DNA of 64,000 nucleotides from Porphyromonadaceae bacterium (GCA_030528555.1 JAUMYQ010000008.1:1-64000); one strand, 5' to 3'. Shown: positions 1 through 9,034, counted from the stretch's first letter. A program made the numbers and translations. The notes: generated by a model not told the origin, from the letters alone.

Positions 1-538
1 ATGTCACCTCAGGGGAGTCTTAGATAGGGCTTTATGTGGTTTGAAGACTTTGTTAAGAGATAAAGGCCGTAGTCAGTTGTATTTCTACCGTTTCTCCCTT
101 TGATGAGAGGTTGTTCGTACCCTAGTCTCCGCTTATACCTTGATATTAATAGGTGAGTTTTTTCTTCGATTAGGGGCTGATCCTTACAACTGCTAGAAAG
201 AATCTTGAATTATTTGTCAGTTTATGCTGGATGCCTCTGTAGGGGAGATTTTCATTCTGTCAAGGAGAAGGCCATATTCTGTCGAGCATAGCTACGTCTC
301 TCCCTACGATGCTCTGATCGGGTTTCGCTTCATTCGTGAGTTTGAGCCCTTGGAACGTGATAGGGGGAGAGGTAGGGAGGAAGATGATCGAGGAAGAGCC
401 ATCGTAAATCGGGGAGGAGTGGTGCGCCAAGTGGCGAGAATCAACTACCTTTGTAGAGCATTACATCTGGGACAGGGGCTTAGCTCGCTTGGGGAGGGGT
501 GTAATGTTAGGGTATAGAGGACAATCTTTCTATAAATA
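1..538. other. Left-edge stretch without a supported gene
   Basis: No gene can be supported here. A plus-strand frame is open from base 2 to a stop at 101-103 (33 codons) and could be the tail of a gene entering from the left, but it is too short to identify. A 97-codon frame at 224-517 is rich in Arg/Gly/Glu and resembles no family known to me. No tRNA cloverleaf was recognised. The leader and promoter of prs should lie in the last few hundred bases, but I see no convincing -33/-7 pair. Confidence 0.4.
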
Positions 539-1483
539 ATGATTACAAACTCAAACAACTTCGCAATCTTTGCTGGGTCGGCCTCTCGCCACTTAGCAGA
601 GCAGATCGCTGTTGGTCTAGGCTGCAATCTCGGTGATATGGAGGTGGAGCACTTTGCTGATGGCGAGTTTTCCGTGTATTATAAGGACAGTATCAGAGGT
701 AAGGATGTCTTCCTTGTGCAGTCTACCTATCCTAGCACGGACAATCTGATGGAGCTGCTACTGATGGTCGATGCTGCTAAACGTGCCTCTGCGCACTATA
801 TTGCAGCCGTTATTCCCTACTTTGGCTGGGCGCGTCAGGATCGCAAAGACAAGCCTCGAGTGTCTATTGGTGCTAAGCTTATTGCTGATATGCTTTGTGC
901 TGCAGGTATTTCTCGTCTTATCACGATGGATTTGCATGCAGATCAGATTCAGGGTTTTTTCAATGTGCCAGTGGATCACCTCTACGCCTCGACTGTTTTT
1001 GTGGATTATTTGCGTACCACTTGTGATCTCGAACACACGGTAGTGGCTACGCCTGATGTGGGAGGGACGAAGCGCGCCAATAGCTATGCTAAGTTTCTTG
1101 GTGTGCCTATGGTCATCTGCCACAAGCATAGGGCCAAGGCCAATGAGGTGGCAGAGATGCGTATCATCGGAGAAGTAGAGGGCAAGGATGTTTTACTGGT
1201 AGATGATATTGTAGACACCGCTGGTACGATAACCAAAGCTGCTGATTTGATGCTTGAGCAAGGTGCACGTAGCGTTCGAGCCATTGCTAGCCATGCTGTG
1301 CTGAGTGACCCTGCAGTAGAGCGTATTGAGGCCTCTGGCATCAGTGAAATGATCTTTACGGACTCTATCCCCTTGCGTAAGCCTTGCAATAAGATCAAGA
1401 TACTTACAGTATCGGGTGTCTTTGCCGAAGCGATCAAGCGAGTGATCAATCATGAGTCTATCAGTATTTTGTATTCTTTGTAG
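539..1483 (+). CDS. prs: Ribose-phosphate pyrophosphokinase
   Basis: Transfers pyrophosphate from ATP to ribose 5-phosphate to make PRPP, the cytosolic precursor of purines, pyrimidines, NAD, histidine and tryptophan. At 314 residues it has the usual length of class I PRPP synthetases. Family hallmarks are visible: an N-terminal FAGSASRHLAEQIA stretch, the catalytic-loop region YFGWARQDRKDKPR, the MDLHADQIQGFF segment that binds metal and ATP, and the C-terminal PRPP-binding loop VDDIVDTAGT. The ATG at 539 gives the expected N-terminus. It is a single gene, 123 bases ahead of rlmH on the same strand. Confidence 0.97.
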   Translation: MITNSNNFAIFAGSASRHLAEQIAVGLGCNLGDMEVEHFADGEFSVYYKDSIRGKDVFLVQSTYPSTDNLMELLLMVDAAKRASAHYIAAVIPYFGWARQDRKDKPRVSIGAKLIADMLCAAGISRLITMDLHADQIQGFFNVPVDHLYASTVFVDYLRTTCDLEHTVVATPDVGGTKRANSYAKFLGVPMVICHKHRAKANEVAEMRIIGEVEGKDVLLVDDIVDTAGTITKAADLMLEQGARSVRAIASHAVLSDPAVERIEASGISEMIFTDSIPLRKPCNKIKILTVSGVFAEAIKRVINHESISILYSL

Positions 1484-1606
1484 GGGGGCGCTTTAGGTTT
1501 TTCTTTACATGTCATCCAAATGCCCCACACAAGCCTGAGGGGCCAGGGGCTATGTTCGTGTACTAAGACATGGGCATAGCCTCTTTTCTTTGCAAGCTAT
1601 GTAAAT

Positions 1607-2080
1607 ATGCGCATTACATTACTTACTATCGGCAAGACGGATAGTTTGGCTCTTGAGGGCCTAATCAAGGTCTATGTCAAACGTCTTGGGCATTATTTGC
1701 CCTTTGAGATGAAGGTTCTTCCTGATGTTAAGCGTAGCTCCAAGACTACGCTCCAATCACAAAGAGAGCAAGAAGGGCGAGAGTTGCTCAGACAGGTAGA
1801 GCCGACTGATATGCTTGTTCTTTTCGATGAGCGAGGGACGAGCTATACGAGTATGGGCTTTGCTGGTTATCTTCAGGAGCAGATGAATAGAGGTCAGCGG
1901 CGGATGATCTTCGCTATCGGTGGAGCTTACGGTTTTTCGCCAGAGGTTTATGCTCGGGCGAATGGACAAATAACCCTAAGTAGTATGACTTTCTCCCATC
2001 AAATGGTACGGCTTTTCGCTGTTGAGCAGCTTTATCGGGCGATGACAATTTTGAAGGGTGAGCCTTATCATCACGAATAA
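1607..2080 (+). CDS. rlmH: 23S rRNA pseudouridine-1915 N3-methyltransferase RlmH
   Basis: SPOUT-family methyltransferase that uses S-adenosylmethionine to methylate pseudouridine 1915 in helix 69 of 23S rRNA on assembled 70S ribosomes. The 157-residue length is typical. Diagnostic segments are the LFDERGTSYTS motif, the knotted SAM-binding region FAIGGAYGFSPEV, SSMTFSHQMVRL, and a C-terminus ending GEPYHHE, which is nearly invariant in the family. The downstream permease gene starts 8 bases after the stop, so the two are probably co-transcribed, although no functional link is known. Confidence 0.97.
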   Translation: MRITLLTIGKTDSLALEGLIKVYVKRLGHYLPFEMKVLPDVKRSSKTTLQSQREQEGRELLRQVEPTDMLVLFDERGTSYTSMGFAGYLQEQMNRGQRRMIFAIGGAYGFSPEVYARANGQITLSSMTFSHQMVRLFAVEQLYRAMTILKGEPYHHE

Positions 2081-2087
2081 TGTAGCT

Positions 2088-3329
2088 ATGCGTTTGTCTT
2101 TCTTTTTTGCCTGCCGATATATGTTCGGCCGTTCGCGCCTTGGTGCTGTGGGCTGGATTACGCTCATTTCGGCTGTGGCCATCGGAGTAGTAGCCATGGC
2201 TATGGTGCTGGTACTTTCTGTATATAATGGTTATGTACGCATGATAGAGCGTGCGACTGATGCCACTACGCCTGAGCTGGTCATTGCACCTCGGGAGGGT
2301 ATGACGATTGCTCTTGATGCAGATCCTCGCCTTGTCGCAGTCCTTGCCGATAGCTCGGTAGCGCACTATGCTCTCGTACTGGAGGGGCTGGGTATGCTTC
2401 GTGGGGCAGGAGAGGAGCAGCTTGTAGAAGTGCTCGGGGTGGATGACCGATATTGGGAGATTGTTCTACAAGATAGCTTATTGTTACAGGGGCAGGTGCC
2501 AGGATGGTCGGTGCAGACGGAGGGGAGCCTCGAGGGAGAAACTCCTCAGAGTGCTGTCATGGGAGATATACTTCTCGGTTTGGGGGTACTATCGGCTTTT
2601 GGCGATGCTGGAGAGGAGTATCAGCTTTTCTTTCCTCGACGGCAGGGCTTTATCAATCCGCTAATGCCTAGCACTGCTTTTCGTTCTCAGGAGATGAGGC
2701 TCTGCGGTGTGCTGCGCCCCGTAAGTGAAGAGCTAGATCATAGGGCCTACGTACATTTGGACCTCCTTGTGGATCTCCTTGGCCATGAAGGGCGGGTAGC
2801 TAGCTACATTGCCCTCAAGGGATATGGCTCGGCCGAGGAGTTGAGAGCTAAGCTTCTACCGCTCCTACCCGATGGCTACGAGCTTAAGAATAGGCAGGAG
2901 CAGCATCCCGAGTTAACGTTACTTATCAGGGTGGAGAAGTTCGTAGTTTATATCATCATGATCTTCATCTTGCTGCTTGCTACATTTAATCTAATCAGTG
3001 GCTTATCTATGCTGGTCATGGAGAAGCGTGCCGATCTCTTGATGCTTACATCCTTGGGTATGCGACAGAGACAGCAGCGTGGTGTCTTTGCCTTGGTTGG
3101 ATTGCTGGTATCACTCTCGGGAGCATCTCTAGGGCTGTTTCTGGGATTTGTTCTAGGGTTCGTTCAGCAGAGGTGGGAGGTGCTACAGGCTGGCTCGGGA
3201 GAGCTGGCGATGGCTTTCCCTATTGTGATGAAGCCTATGGACTTTGCTCTTATTCTGCTTGGTATTCTCACGATGTCTCTCGTCACATCGATGTCTCTTA
3301 GTCTGTTTATGCATAGGAGGTTAAGCTGA
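2088..3329 (+). CDS. FtsX-type ABC transporter permease (LolC/LolE-like)
   Basis: Inner-membrane permease of the FtsX/MacB/LolCE superfamily. In LolCDE such proteins extract lipoproteins from the inner membrane for delivery to the outer membrane. The sequence shows one N-terminal membrane segment (about residues 20-45), a large periplasmic domain, and three C-terminal membrane segments including LLATFNLISGLSMLVMEKR, a typical FtsX-family signature. I chose the ATG at 2088 (413 aa) because the longer frame from 2058 would overlap rlmH. No ATPase partner lies alongside, so LolC/LolE is inferred from overall layout only; another FtsX-type exporter is possible. Confidence 0.8.
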   Translation: MRLSFFFACRYMFGRSRLGAVGWITLISAVAIGVVAMAMVLVLSVYNGYVRMIERATDATTPELVIAPREGMTIALDADPRLVAVLADSSVAHYALVLEGLGMLRGAGEEQLVEVLGVDDRYWEIVLQDSLLLQGQVPGWSVQTEGSLEGETPQSAVMGDILLGLGVLSAFGDAGEEYQLFFPRRQGFINPLMPSTAFRSQEMRLCGVLRPVSEELDHRAYVHLDLLVDLLGHEGRVASYIALKGYGSAEELRAKLLPLLPDGYELKNRQEQHPELTLLIRVEKFVVYIIMIFILLLATFNLISGLSMLVMEKRADLLMLTSLGMRQRQQRGVFALVGLLVSLSGASLGLFLGFVLGFVQQRWEVLQAGSGELAMAFPIVMKPMDFALILLGILTMSLVTSMSLSLFMHRRLS

Positions 3330-3666
3330 GATTTGAGCTTAAGGTAGGGGTTGTTTCGGGCTATTTATGTAGCAGGAGTGTATTTTGCTGGGAGAAAAAG
3401 CCAGATTGAGAGAGCATGTATGTCGAAATGAAAAATATATCTTTTTGAGTGACTTTACTGTGTTTTCCTTAGCTTTTTGCTCGAACGACCTCCTCAGAAA
3501 TAAACTAATGATAGTTAATCTGTTTAGTATAAGGTCGGTTTTGTCAAGTGTAAATTAAAATTTGGCTCAGGTGTTCCCTTGTAGATAGAAATTATAACAT
3601 ATATTTGCTCTAGAGTTAGGAAACAGAGTTTGTTCATTAGATCACAATTAGCTTAACAGTGTTTCT
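3330..3666. other. Intergenic leader region of gdhA
   Basis: This AT-rich gap of 337 bases holds no credible reading frame on either strand. The only element I can support in it is the gdhA promoter at 3579-3607. Confidence 0.5.
3579..3607 (+). promoter_or_regulatory. Predicted promoter of gdhA
   Basis: A TTG at 3579-3581 is followed after 18 bases by TATATTTG at 3600-3607. This fits the Bacteroidota primary sigma pattern (TTTG around -33, TAnnTTTG around -7). Transcription would begin near 3613, giving a leader of about 55 bases before gdhA. Confidence 0.6.
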
Positions 3667-5004
3667 ATGAAGTCTTCAGAAATTTTGGCAGCCCTTGAGG
3701 CTAAGCACCCAGGAGAGAGCGAGTTTCTCCAGGCGGTCAAGGAGGTTCTCCTATCGGTAGAGGATGTTTATAACCAGCATCCCGAGTTTGAGCGTGAGGC
3801 GATTATCGAGCGTCTCGTAGAGCCTGATCGTATTGTCACCTTTCGTGTGCCGTGGGTCGATGATGCGGGTCAGGTGCATGTCAATATTGGGTACCGCGTA
3901 CAGTTCAACAACGCTATTGGTCCGTATAAGGGCGGTATCCGCTTCCACCACACGGTGAATCTCTCTGTGCTGAAGTTCTTGGGCTTTGAGCAGACTTTTA
4001 AGAATGCGCTAACGACCCTCCCCATGGGTGGAGGCAAGGGTGGGGCGGATTTCTCACCCCGTGGTCGGAGTGATAGGGAGATTATGCGCTTCTGCCAGAG
4101 CTTTATGATGGAGCTGTGGAAGCATATTGGTCCCGACACGGATGTGCCAGCTGGCGATATCGGTGTAGGTGCTCGGGAGGTTGCCTATATGTATGGTATG
4201 TACAAGAAGCTTGCAGGCGAGCATACGGGTACGATGACGGGTAAGGGCTTCGACTTCGGTGGCTCTCGCTTGCGCCCCGAGTCTACGGGCTATGGGGCAG
4301 TGTACTTCGTAGATCATATGTGCCGAGCCAATGGCCTGGAGCTTAAGGGTAAGACTATGGCTATCTCAGGCTTTGGTAATGTGGCTTGGGGGGTGGCTAA
4401 GAAGGCAACCGAGCTAGGGGCGAAGGTGGTGACTATCTCTGGACCTGATGGCTATGTCTACGACCCAGATGGTATCAATACGGAGGAGAAGTTCCAGTGT
4501 CTGCTCGACCTGCGCTCTAGTGGCAACGATGTCGTGGCGGACTATGTAAAGCAGTTCCCTAGGGCTCAGTTCTTCCCTGGCAAGAAGCCTTGGGAGCAGA
4601 GGGTAGACATTGCTATGCCCTGTGCTATTCAAAATGAAATGAACGAGGACGATGCACGTACGCTCCATAAGAATGGGGTACTGCTCGTAGCCGAGACTTC
4701 AAACATGGGCTGTACTGCGGAGGCTGCCGAGTACTATGTGGAGCATAAAATCCTCTTTGGCCCAGGTAAGGCTGTAAATGCTGGTGGTGTAGCGACCTCG
4801 GGGCTAGAAATGACGCAGAACGCGATGCATATCTATTGGACGAATGATGAGGTTGATGCTAAGCTGCATCAAATCATGAGCGACATCCATGAGCAGTGCG
4901 TGAGGTATGGCCAAGAGGATGGCTATATCAACTACGTGAAGGGAGCGAATATTGCAGGCTTCCTCAAGGTAGCGAACGCGATGCTCCAGCAGGGTGTAGT
5001 CTAA
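3667..5004 (+). CDS. gdhA: Glutamate dehydrogenase (hexameric class)
   Basis: Interconverts glutamate and 2-oxoglutarate plus ammonia in the cytosol. In amino-acid-fermenting Porphyromonas this is a central and very abundant enzyme. At 445 residues it matches the bacterial 50-kDa hexameric family. Visible hallmarks are the substrate-binding GPYKGGIRFH region, the catalytic-lysine motif PMGGGKGGADF, the PAGDIGVGAREV segment and the Rossmann fold region ISGFGNVAWGVAKKA. NAD versus NADP preference cannot be settled by eye. It has its own predicted promoter upstream and a strong intrinsic terminator 33 bases after the stop, so it is probably monocistronic. Confidence 0.97.
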   Translation: MKSSEILAALEAKHPGESEFLQAVKEVLLSVEDVYNQHPEFEREAIIERLVEPDRIVTFRVPWVDDAGQVHVNIGYRVQFNNAIGPYKGGIRFHHTVNLSVLKFLGFEQTFKNALTTLPMGGGKGGADFSPRGRSDREIMRFCQSFMMELWKHIGPDTDVPAGDIGVGAREVAYMYGMYKKLAGEHTGTMTGKGFDFGGSRLRPESTGYGAVYFVDHMCRANGLELKGKTMAISGFGNVAWGVAKKATELGAKVVTISGPDGYVYDPDGINTEEKFQCLLDLRSSGNDVVADYVKQFPRAQFFPGKKPWEQRVDIAMPCAIQNEMNEDDARTLHKNGVLLVAETSNMGCTAEAAEYYVEHKILFGPGKAVNAGGVATSGLEMTQNAMHIYWTNDEVDAKLHQIMSDIHEQCVRYGQEDGYINYVKGANIAGFLKVANAMLQQGVV

Positions 5005-5036
5005 GATACTACTATTTATTTCGTTTTCATAATGGC

Positions 5037-5085
5037 AGCTCCCCCGCCCGAGGCTTTGAGAGCCTTGAGGTGGGGGAGCTTTTTG
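5037..5085 (+). terminator. Intrinsic terminator of gdhA
   Basis: A hairpin with arms AGCTCCCCC (5037-5045) and GGGGGAGCT (5072-5080), plus inner pairing around GAGGCTTTGAGAGCCTTG, is followed at once by a T-run. This is the standard rho-independent layout, just past the gdhA stop. Confidence 0.9.
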
Positions 5086-5192
5086 TATCAACTATCTATG
5101 GGCTTTATCGGGGTCTTTAAGCTCTCTTTACTCTTTACTTGATTTTTCTTATATTTTTGTATTATAATCATTTATAATTCTCCAAGGGGAGG

Positions 5193-5306
5193 CAAAAAAA
5201 TCTTCGGGAACTTTTGAAAAAAACTTCCCGAACTTTTTCCAAAAAGTTCGGGAACTCCGAGAAAAAAGTTCGGGAACATTTTTTCGAGTATTCCCGAGCA
5301 TTTTTC
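5193..5306 (+). repeat. 22-bp-period GGGAA box repeat, copy A (full length)
   Basis: Five 10-bp boxes start at 5202, 5224, 5246, 5268 and 5290, exactly 22 bases apart: CTTCGGGAAC, CTTCCCGAAC, GTTCGGGAAC, GTTCGGGAAC and ATTCCCGAGC. The 12-base spacers are A/T-rich and conserved between copies. Boxes 2 and 3 with the spacer between them form a near-perfect palindrome (14-bp arms, 2-base centre). The copy lies between the gdhA terminator and the TonB receptor gene. It is nearly identical to the copy at 58432-58545. The remainder of 5086-5503 shows no gene. Confidence 0.9.
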
Positions 5307-5435
5307 AGAGGAAATAACAAGGCGATTTTATGAGGCTCTTTGGAGGGTTAATTGAGTATGGATAGGGCGTGAATAGGCTATGCAGATTCTGATACGGATG
5401 GTACTGAAGTAGAGGATAGTCTTGCTCATTATCCG

Positions 5436-5480
5436 TATATTTGTGCAGTGGTAGAGCTTGGTGGTCTACCACTGCTTTTT
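5436..5480 (+). promoter_or_regulatory. -7-like box fused to a terminator-like hairpin upstream of a TonB receptor gene
   Basis: TATATTTG (5436-5443) fits the Bacteroidota -7 element but has no good -33 partner. It is followed immediately by an 11-bp perfect hairpin, GCAGTGGTAGA (5445-5455) with TCTACCACTGC (5465-5475), and then five T. The receptor ATG is 24 bases after the T-run. The structure could terminate upstream transcription, attenuate the receptor operon, or form a 5' stabilising stem. Confidence 0.5.
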
Positions 5481-5503
5481 ATGTTTAACTCAAACAATTA
5501 CGT

Positions 5504-7981
5504 ATGACGAATTACTACAAGGAGAGGGCTTGCATTAGGCTAGGCAGCAGGTGTCGCGCACTTGTCCTCTGCGTTCTCCTCATGGGGCTGCCCTATGGTC
5601 GCTCAGGCCTGATGGCTCAGACCGAGCTAGCTAAGCCAAGGGTGGGAGCAGCAACACTCAGTGGGCATATCATCGATGCCGAGAGTAGGGAGACCCTTAT
5701 TGGGGCTACCGTCTTTGCTCCTGAGGTCAATCAGGGTACCTATACCAACTCCTACGGTTTCTTCAGTCTGACGACCAAGCAGCCTGTGCGCACGCTCCGT
5801 ATTTCCTACATTGGCTATGAGACGAAGACCATCACGCTGGGGGATGCCTCCGAGCCTCTACGCATTGAGCTAAAGCCTCAGACACAGCTACAGGAGGTTG
5901 TGGTGACCGAGGAGCGCAAGCATCTGCACGCTCCGCAGCCTGGAGCTATCGCCGTACCAGTACACATCATTAAGCAAACGCCAGCCTTATTGGGGGAGAA
6001 TGACTTGATGAAAGCACTCCAGCATATGCCAGGCGTTCAGAGCGGTAGCGAGGGGAGTGCAGGCGTACATGTGCGCGGTGGAGGTGCGGATGAGAATCTC
6101 ATTCTTCTAGACGGTGTATCGCTCTATAATGTAGACCATCTGCTGGGTTTCTTCTCCGTCTTTACACCCGAGGCGGTCAAGAAAGTGGACCTATATAAGG
6201 GCAACTTCCCTGCGCGCTTCGGGGGGCGTCTCTCTTCTGTTATCGACGTACGTACCAACGATGGTAATATGCAGCGATACAAGGGGGTTGTTAGTCTTGG
6301 GTTGCTCTCTTCCAAGGTTCAGTTTGAGGGACCTATCATCAAGGATCGTACGAGCTTCAATATCTCAGCAAGGCGTACTTACTTCGATTTGCTGATGAAG
6401 CCTTTCCTGGAGGATAATGTCAAGGGAGGCTACTATTTTTACGATCTTAACGCCAAGCTCCAGCATCGCCTTACCGATAGGGATAGGCTCTTCTTGAGTT
6501 TCTATCATGGGCGTGATGAGGCTAGTGCAGAGGAGAAGTTCCGATCTACTTACCGTGAGGGCAACGAGTCTTGGCGCGTTGATCGTAACAGTGCGTTCTC
6601 TTTAGGCTGGGGCAATACCCTGGCAGCTCTTAGGTGGAACCACATCTTCTCGCCCAAGCTGTATAGTGACCTAACACTTTCATTTACTCGCTACCACTTT
6701 GGTGTGCAAAATGAGAACGGAAGCAAGGTCTCTGGTAAGGAGACCTATTACCACGCTCTGAGCTATAACTCAGGCATTCAGGACCTAGGGTTAAATTGGA
6801 ATGCTCATCTTTTTGCCTCTCCCAAGCTAGAGATGCGTTTTGGGCTGGACTATATTCACCACTCTTTCCGGCCAGAGAGCTACGGTGCTGTCTCTCGAGG
6901 CAGAGAGGCCATTGATGAGGGGCTGTTGCTAGGACAATTCAATAAGAAACGTCCCTTGATCCCAGCTCATCACGCTGCGCTGTATGCCGAGGCTAAGGCG
7001 AAGTTGCCTCTGGACCTTGAGCTCAATGCAGGCCTACGCTCCGCCCTCTTTGCTGTAGATGGCAAGGCCTATCTCTCTCTGCAGCCACGCTTCTCTCTCG
7101 ATTGGCGCGCTACACCTACTCTAAATGCCACATTGGGATATACTCGTATGGCGCAGAATGTGCACCTACTGACCTCGGCCTACATTGCCCTGCCTATAGA
7201 CCTGTGGGTGCCAGCAACTAAAAATATCAGTCCCATGACCAGCGATCAAGTAAGCCTGGGAATGAATTATCGCTTCGGCAAGGGTTGGATGCTAGGTCTA
7301 GAGGGCTATTATAAGCAAATGAATCATGTACTCGAGTATCAAGATGGAGTAATGTTTTTTGGTTCATCGGACGGTTGGGAGAGTAAGGTCGAGACTGGCC
7401 AGGGGCGTAGCTACGGTCTTGAGGCTATACTGATGCGTCAGGTTGGGCGAACTACAGGATGGCTGAGCTACAACCTCTCCAAAACAGAGCGTCGATTTCC
7501 CAATCGGACCATTAATCAAGGGGCATGGTTCCCTTATAAATATGACCGACGTCATAAGGTCAATATCGTTGTTTCACATAAGTTCTCCAGGCGTTTGGAT
7601 GTGTCTGCCTCATGGGAGTTTTTTACTGGTGGCACGATGACGTTGGCCTACGAGCGTATGGACTATCTGCCCTTGGATGAGTCAGACCAATATCGCTGGA
7701 GCTCCCAAGAGCGCTCCAGAGGCTATGTGCCCGAGCGTAACAACTATCGTCTTGGAGCAACGCATCGTCTTAACCTGAGTGCCAACTTCAATCGCTTTCA
7801 TAAGAGAGGCGCGCGCAGTATTTGGAATGTGAGTATCTACAACGTATACAATGCTAAGAATCCCGCTTTCGTCTTTCCTGGAGATATCACAGGCTCGAGC
7901 GAAGGCTCAGGTGGAGATCGTGTCACGCAGTTCACACTCCTGCCTTTCATCCCTTCGGTTTCTTATACCTACAAATTCTAA
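5504..7981 (+). CDS. TonB-dependent outer membrane receptor with N-terminal carboxypeptidase-regulatory-like domain
   Basis: An 825-residue outer-membrane receptor. After a signal peptide (about residues 1-38, ending LMAQ) comes a CarboxypepD_reg-like beta domain starting near LSGHIIDAESRETLIGATVF. A TonB plug follows (VPVHIIKQTPALLGENDLMKAL onward, with VRGGGADENLILLDGVSLYN), then a long beta-barrel ending in the aromatic-terminated SYTYKF. Such receptors import ligands using proton-motive force delivered by TonB. The next gene, 15 bases downstream, encodes a DUF4249 lipoprotein, the usual partner of this class in Bacteroidota. The ligand cannot be inferred from sequence. Confidence 0.92.
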   Translation: MTNYYKERACIRLGSRCRALVLCVLLMGLPYGRSGLMAQTELAKPRVGAATLSGHIIDAESRETLIGATVFAPEVNQGTYTNSYGFFSLTTKQPVRTLRISYIGYETKTITLGDASEPLRIELKPQTQLQEVVVTEERKHLHAPQPGAIAVPVHIIKQTPALLGENDLMKALQHMPGVQSGSEGSAGVHVRGGGADENLILLDGVSLYNVDHLLGFFSVFTPEAVKKVDLYKGNFPARFGGRLSSVIDVRTNDGNMQRYKGVVSLGLLSSKVQFEGPIIKDRTSFNISARRTYFDLLMKPFLEDNVKGGYYFYDLNAKLQHRLTDRDRLFLSFYHGRDEASAEEKFRSTYREGNESWRVDRNSAFSLGWGNTLAALRWNHIFSPKLYSDLTLSFTRYHFGVQNENGSKVSGKETYYHALSYNSGIQDLGLNWNAHLFASPKLEMRFGLDYIHHSFRPESYGAVSRGREAIDEGLLLGQFNKKRPLIPAHHAALYAEAKAKLPLDLELNAGLRSALFAVDGKAYLSLQPRFSLDWRATPTLNATLGYTRMAQNVHLLTSAYIALPIDLWVPATKNISPMTSDQVSLGMNYRFGKGWMLGLEGYYKQMNHVLEYQDGVMFFGSSDGWESKVETGQGRSYGLEAILMRQVGRTTGWLSYNLSKTERRFPNRTINQGAWFPYKYDRRHKVNIVVSHKFSRRLDVSASWEFFTGGTMTLAYERMDYLPLDESDQYRWSSQERSRGYVPERNNYRLGATHRLNLSANFNRFHKRGARSIWNVSIYNVYNAKNPAFVFPGDITGSSEGSGGDRVTQFTLLPFIPSVSYTYKF

Positions 7982-7996
7982 CTTAGTAGACAGACG

Positions 7997-9034
7997 ATGA
8001 AACAATTAACTAAAATACTTCTTATCTCTAGCCTTGCGCTCTCCTCCTGCAAGAAAGTTATCGACATATCACAAGATGATGCTCGCCGAGACCTCACTGT
8101 CATCTTCTCTGGTAGTACTGCCGAGGGGTTGGCTCCGCAAACGATGCGCATTAGCCGAACCGACTTTGTGCATTTTAGGCTCAAGCAAAATGCCAAGATT
8201 ACTCTCTATGTAGATGGGCAGAGTGTGCCCGTAGTGCCAGCTCAGGGGGATAATGCTAAGGGGGTATATACACTGAGCCATGCTTTCGCTCCAGGTCAGA
8301 CCGCCACGCTTAGGGTAGAGGAGGGAGGCGATGTTGTTACGGCTAAGGCTCAAGTGCCTCAGCTGCCCCTATTGCTGGACTTTGACGTGGAGGAAGTTGA
8401 GGAGGAGGCCTCTCGAGGCTACGGCTATCGTAATCTCCTCTGGCGAGTACGGATGATGGATAGAGCTGGAGAGAGCAATTATTACCGCATCTCTGCTACC
8501 ATACAACCTGTCTATGAGAATGTCGATACAGGAGAGGAGCTAACCTTGGGTGCTGCTCAATCCGTGAGGTTTGATGGCCGAGAAGATCCCATAATCAGTG
8601 AGGGAAGGCCTCAGTCTGGTGCGAACTCGGACTTCGACCTCAATGAGATCCTCCAAGGTAGTGGTTTTACCAATACCTATACGGCGTTTTCTGATGTACT
8701 TTTCTTGGACAAAGAGGTGGAGCTTAAGCTCAAGAGCAAGCCACATGACTATCACTATCCCGTATATTTTGCAGATCCAAACTCTCATACGGTGGTCAAT
8801 GTTGATGGCGCTTTGACTAAGGTCCGCTACAAATATCACCGCTATACTCTGAGTTTGCATGCCACGACCGAGGATATGTATCGGTACTTGCGCACGCTTG
8901 GGCAGGCTAGTGTCAATATGGATGACACACCCTTTGTGGCACCTATTCAGATCTATAGCAATATCTCTGGCGGTGCAGGTATCTTCGCCATCAACTCTGT
9001 GGTGACGAAGACCAAACTCAAACGTAGTAACTAA
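7997..9034 (+). CDS. DUF4249-family lipoprotein
   Basis: A 345-residue predicted lipoprotein: the signal peptide ends ALSSCKK, so Cys18 would be lipidated. The layout (short beta-rich N-terminal half with repeated 'LYVDGQSV'-type strands, then a mixed C-terminal half) matches DUF4249 proteins, which are encoded next to TonB-dependent receptors in many Bacteroidota and are presumed surface or periplasmic accessory proteins of the transporter. The 15-base gap to the receptor gene and the terminator about 80 bases downstream support a two-gene operon. The biochemical role of DUF4249 is not established. Confidence 0.8.
   Translation: MKQLTKILLISSLALSSCKKVIDISQDDARRDLTVIFSGSTAEGLAPQTMRISRTDFVHFRLKQNAKITLYVDGQSVPVVPAQGDNAKGVYTLSHAFAPGQTATLRVEEGGDVVTAKAQVPQLPLLLDFDVEEVEEEASRGYGYRNLLWRVRMMDRAGESNYYRISATIQPVYENVDTGEELTLGAAQSVRFDGREDPIISEGRPQSGANSDFDLNEILQGSGFTNTYTAFSDVLFLDKEVELKLKSKPHDYHYPVYFADPNSHTVVNVDGALTKVRYKYHRYTLSLHATTEDMYRYLRTLGQASVNMDDTPFVAPIQIYSNISGGAGIFAINSVVTKTKLKRSN

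Noticed and set aside
224..517. 97-codon frame upstream of prs
   Set aside because: Arg/Gly-rich without any recognisable domain, no continuation on either side, and it occupies the prs leader.
2058..2087. Earlier start for the FtsX-type permease
   Set aside because: It would overlap the rlmH 3' end and adds ten residues unlike an N-terminus before a membrane segment; the ATG at 2088 fits better.
5193..5306. CRISPR-like array because of regularly spaced short repeats
   Set aside because: The 12-base spacers are conserved between copies and A/T-rich, the boxes change orientation, and no cas gene is present.
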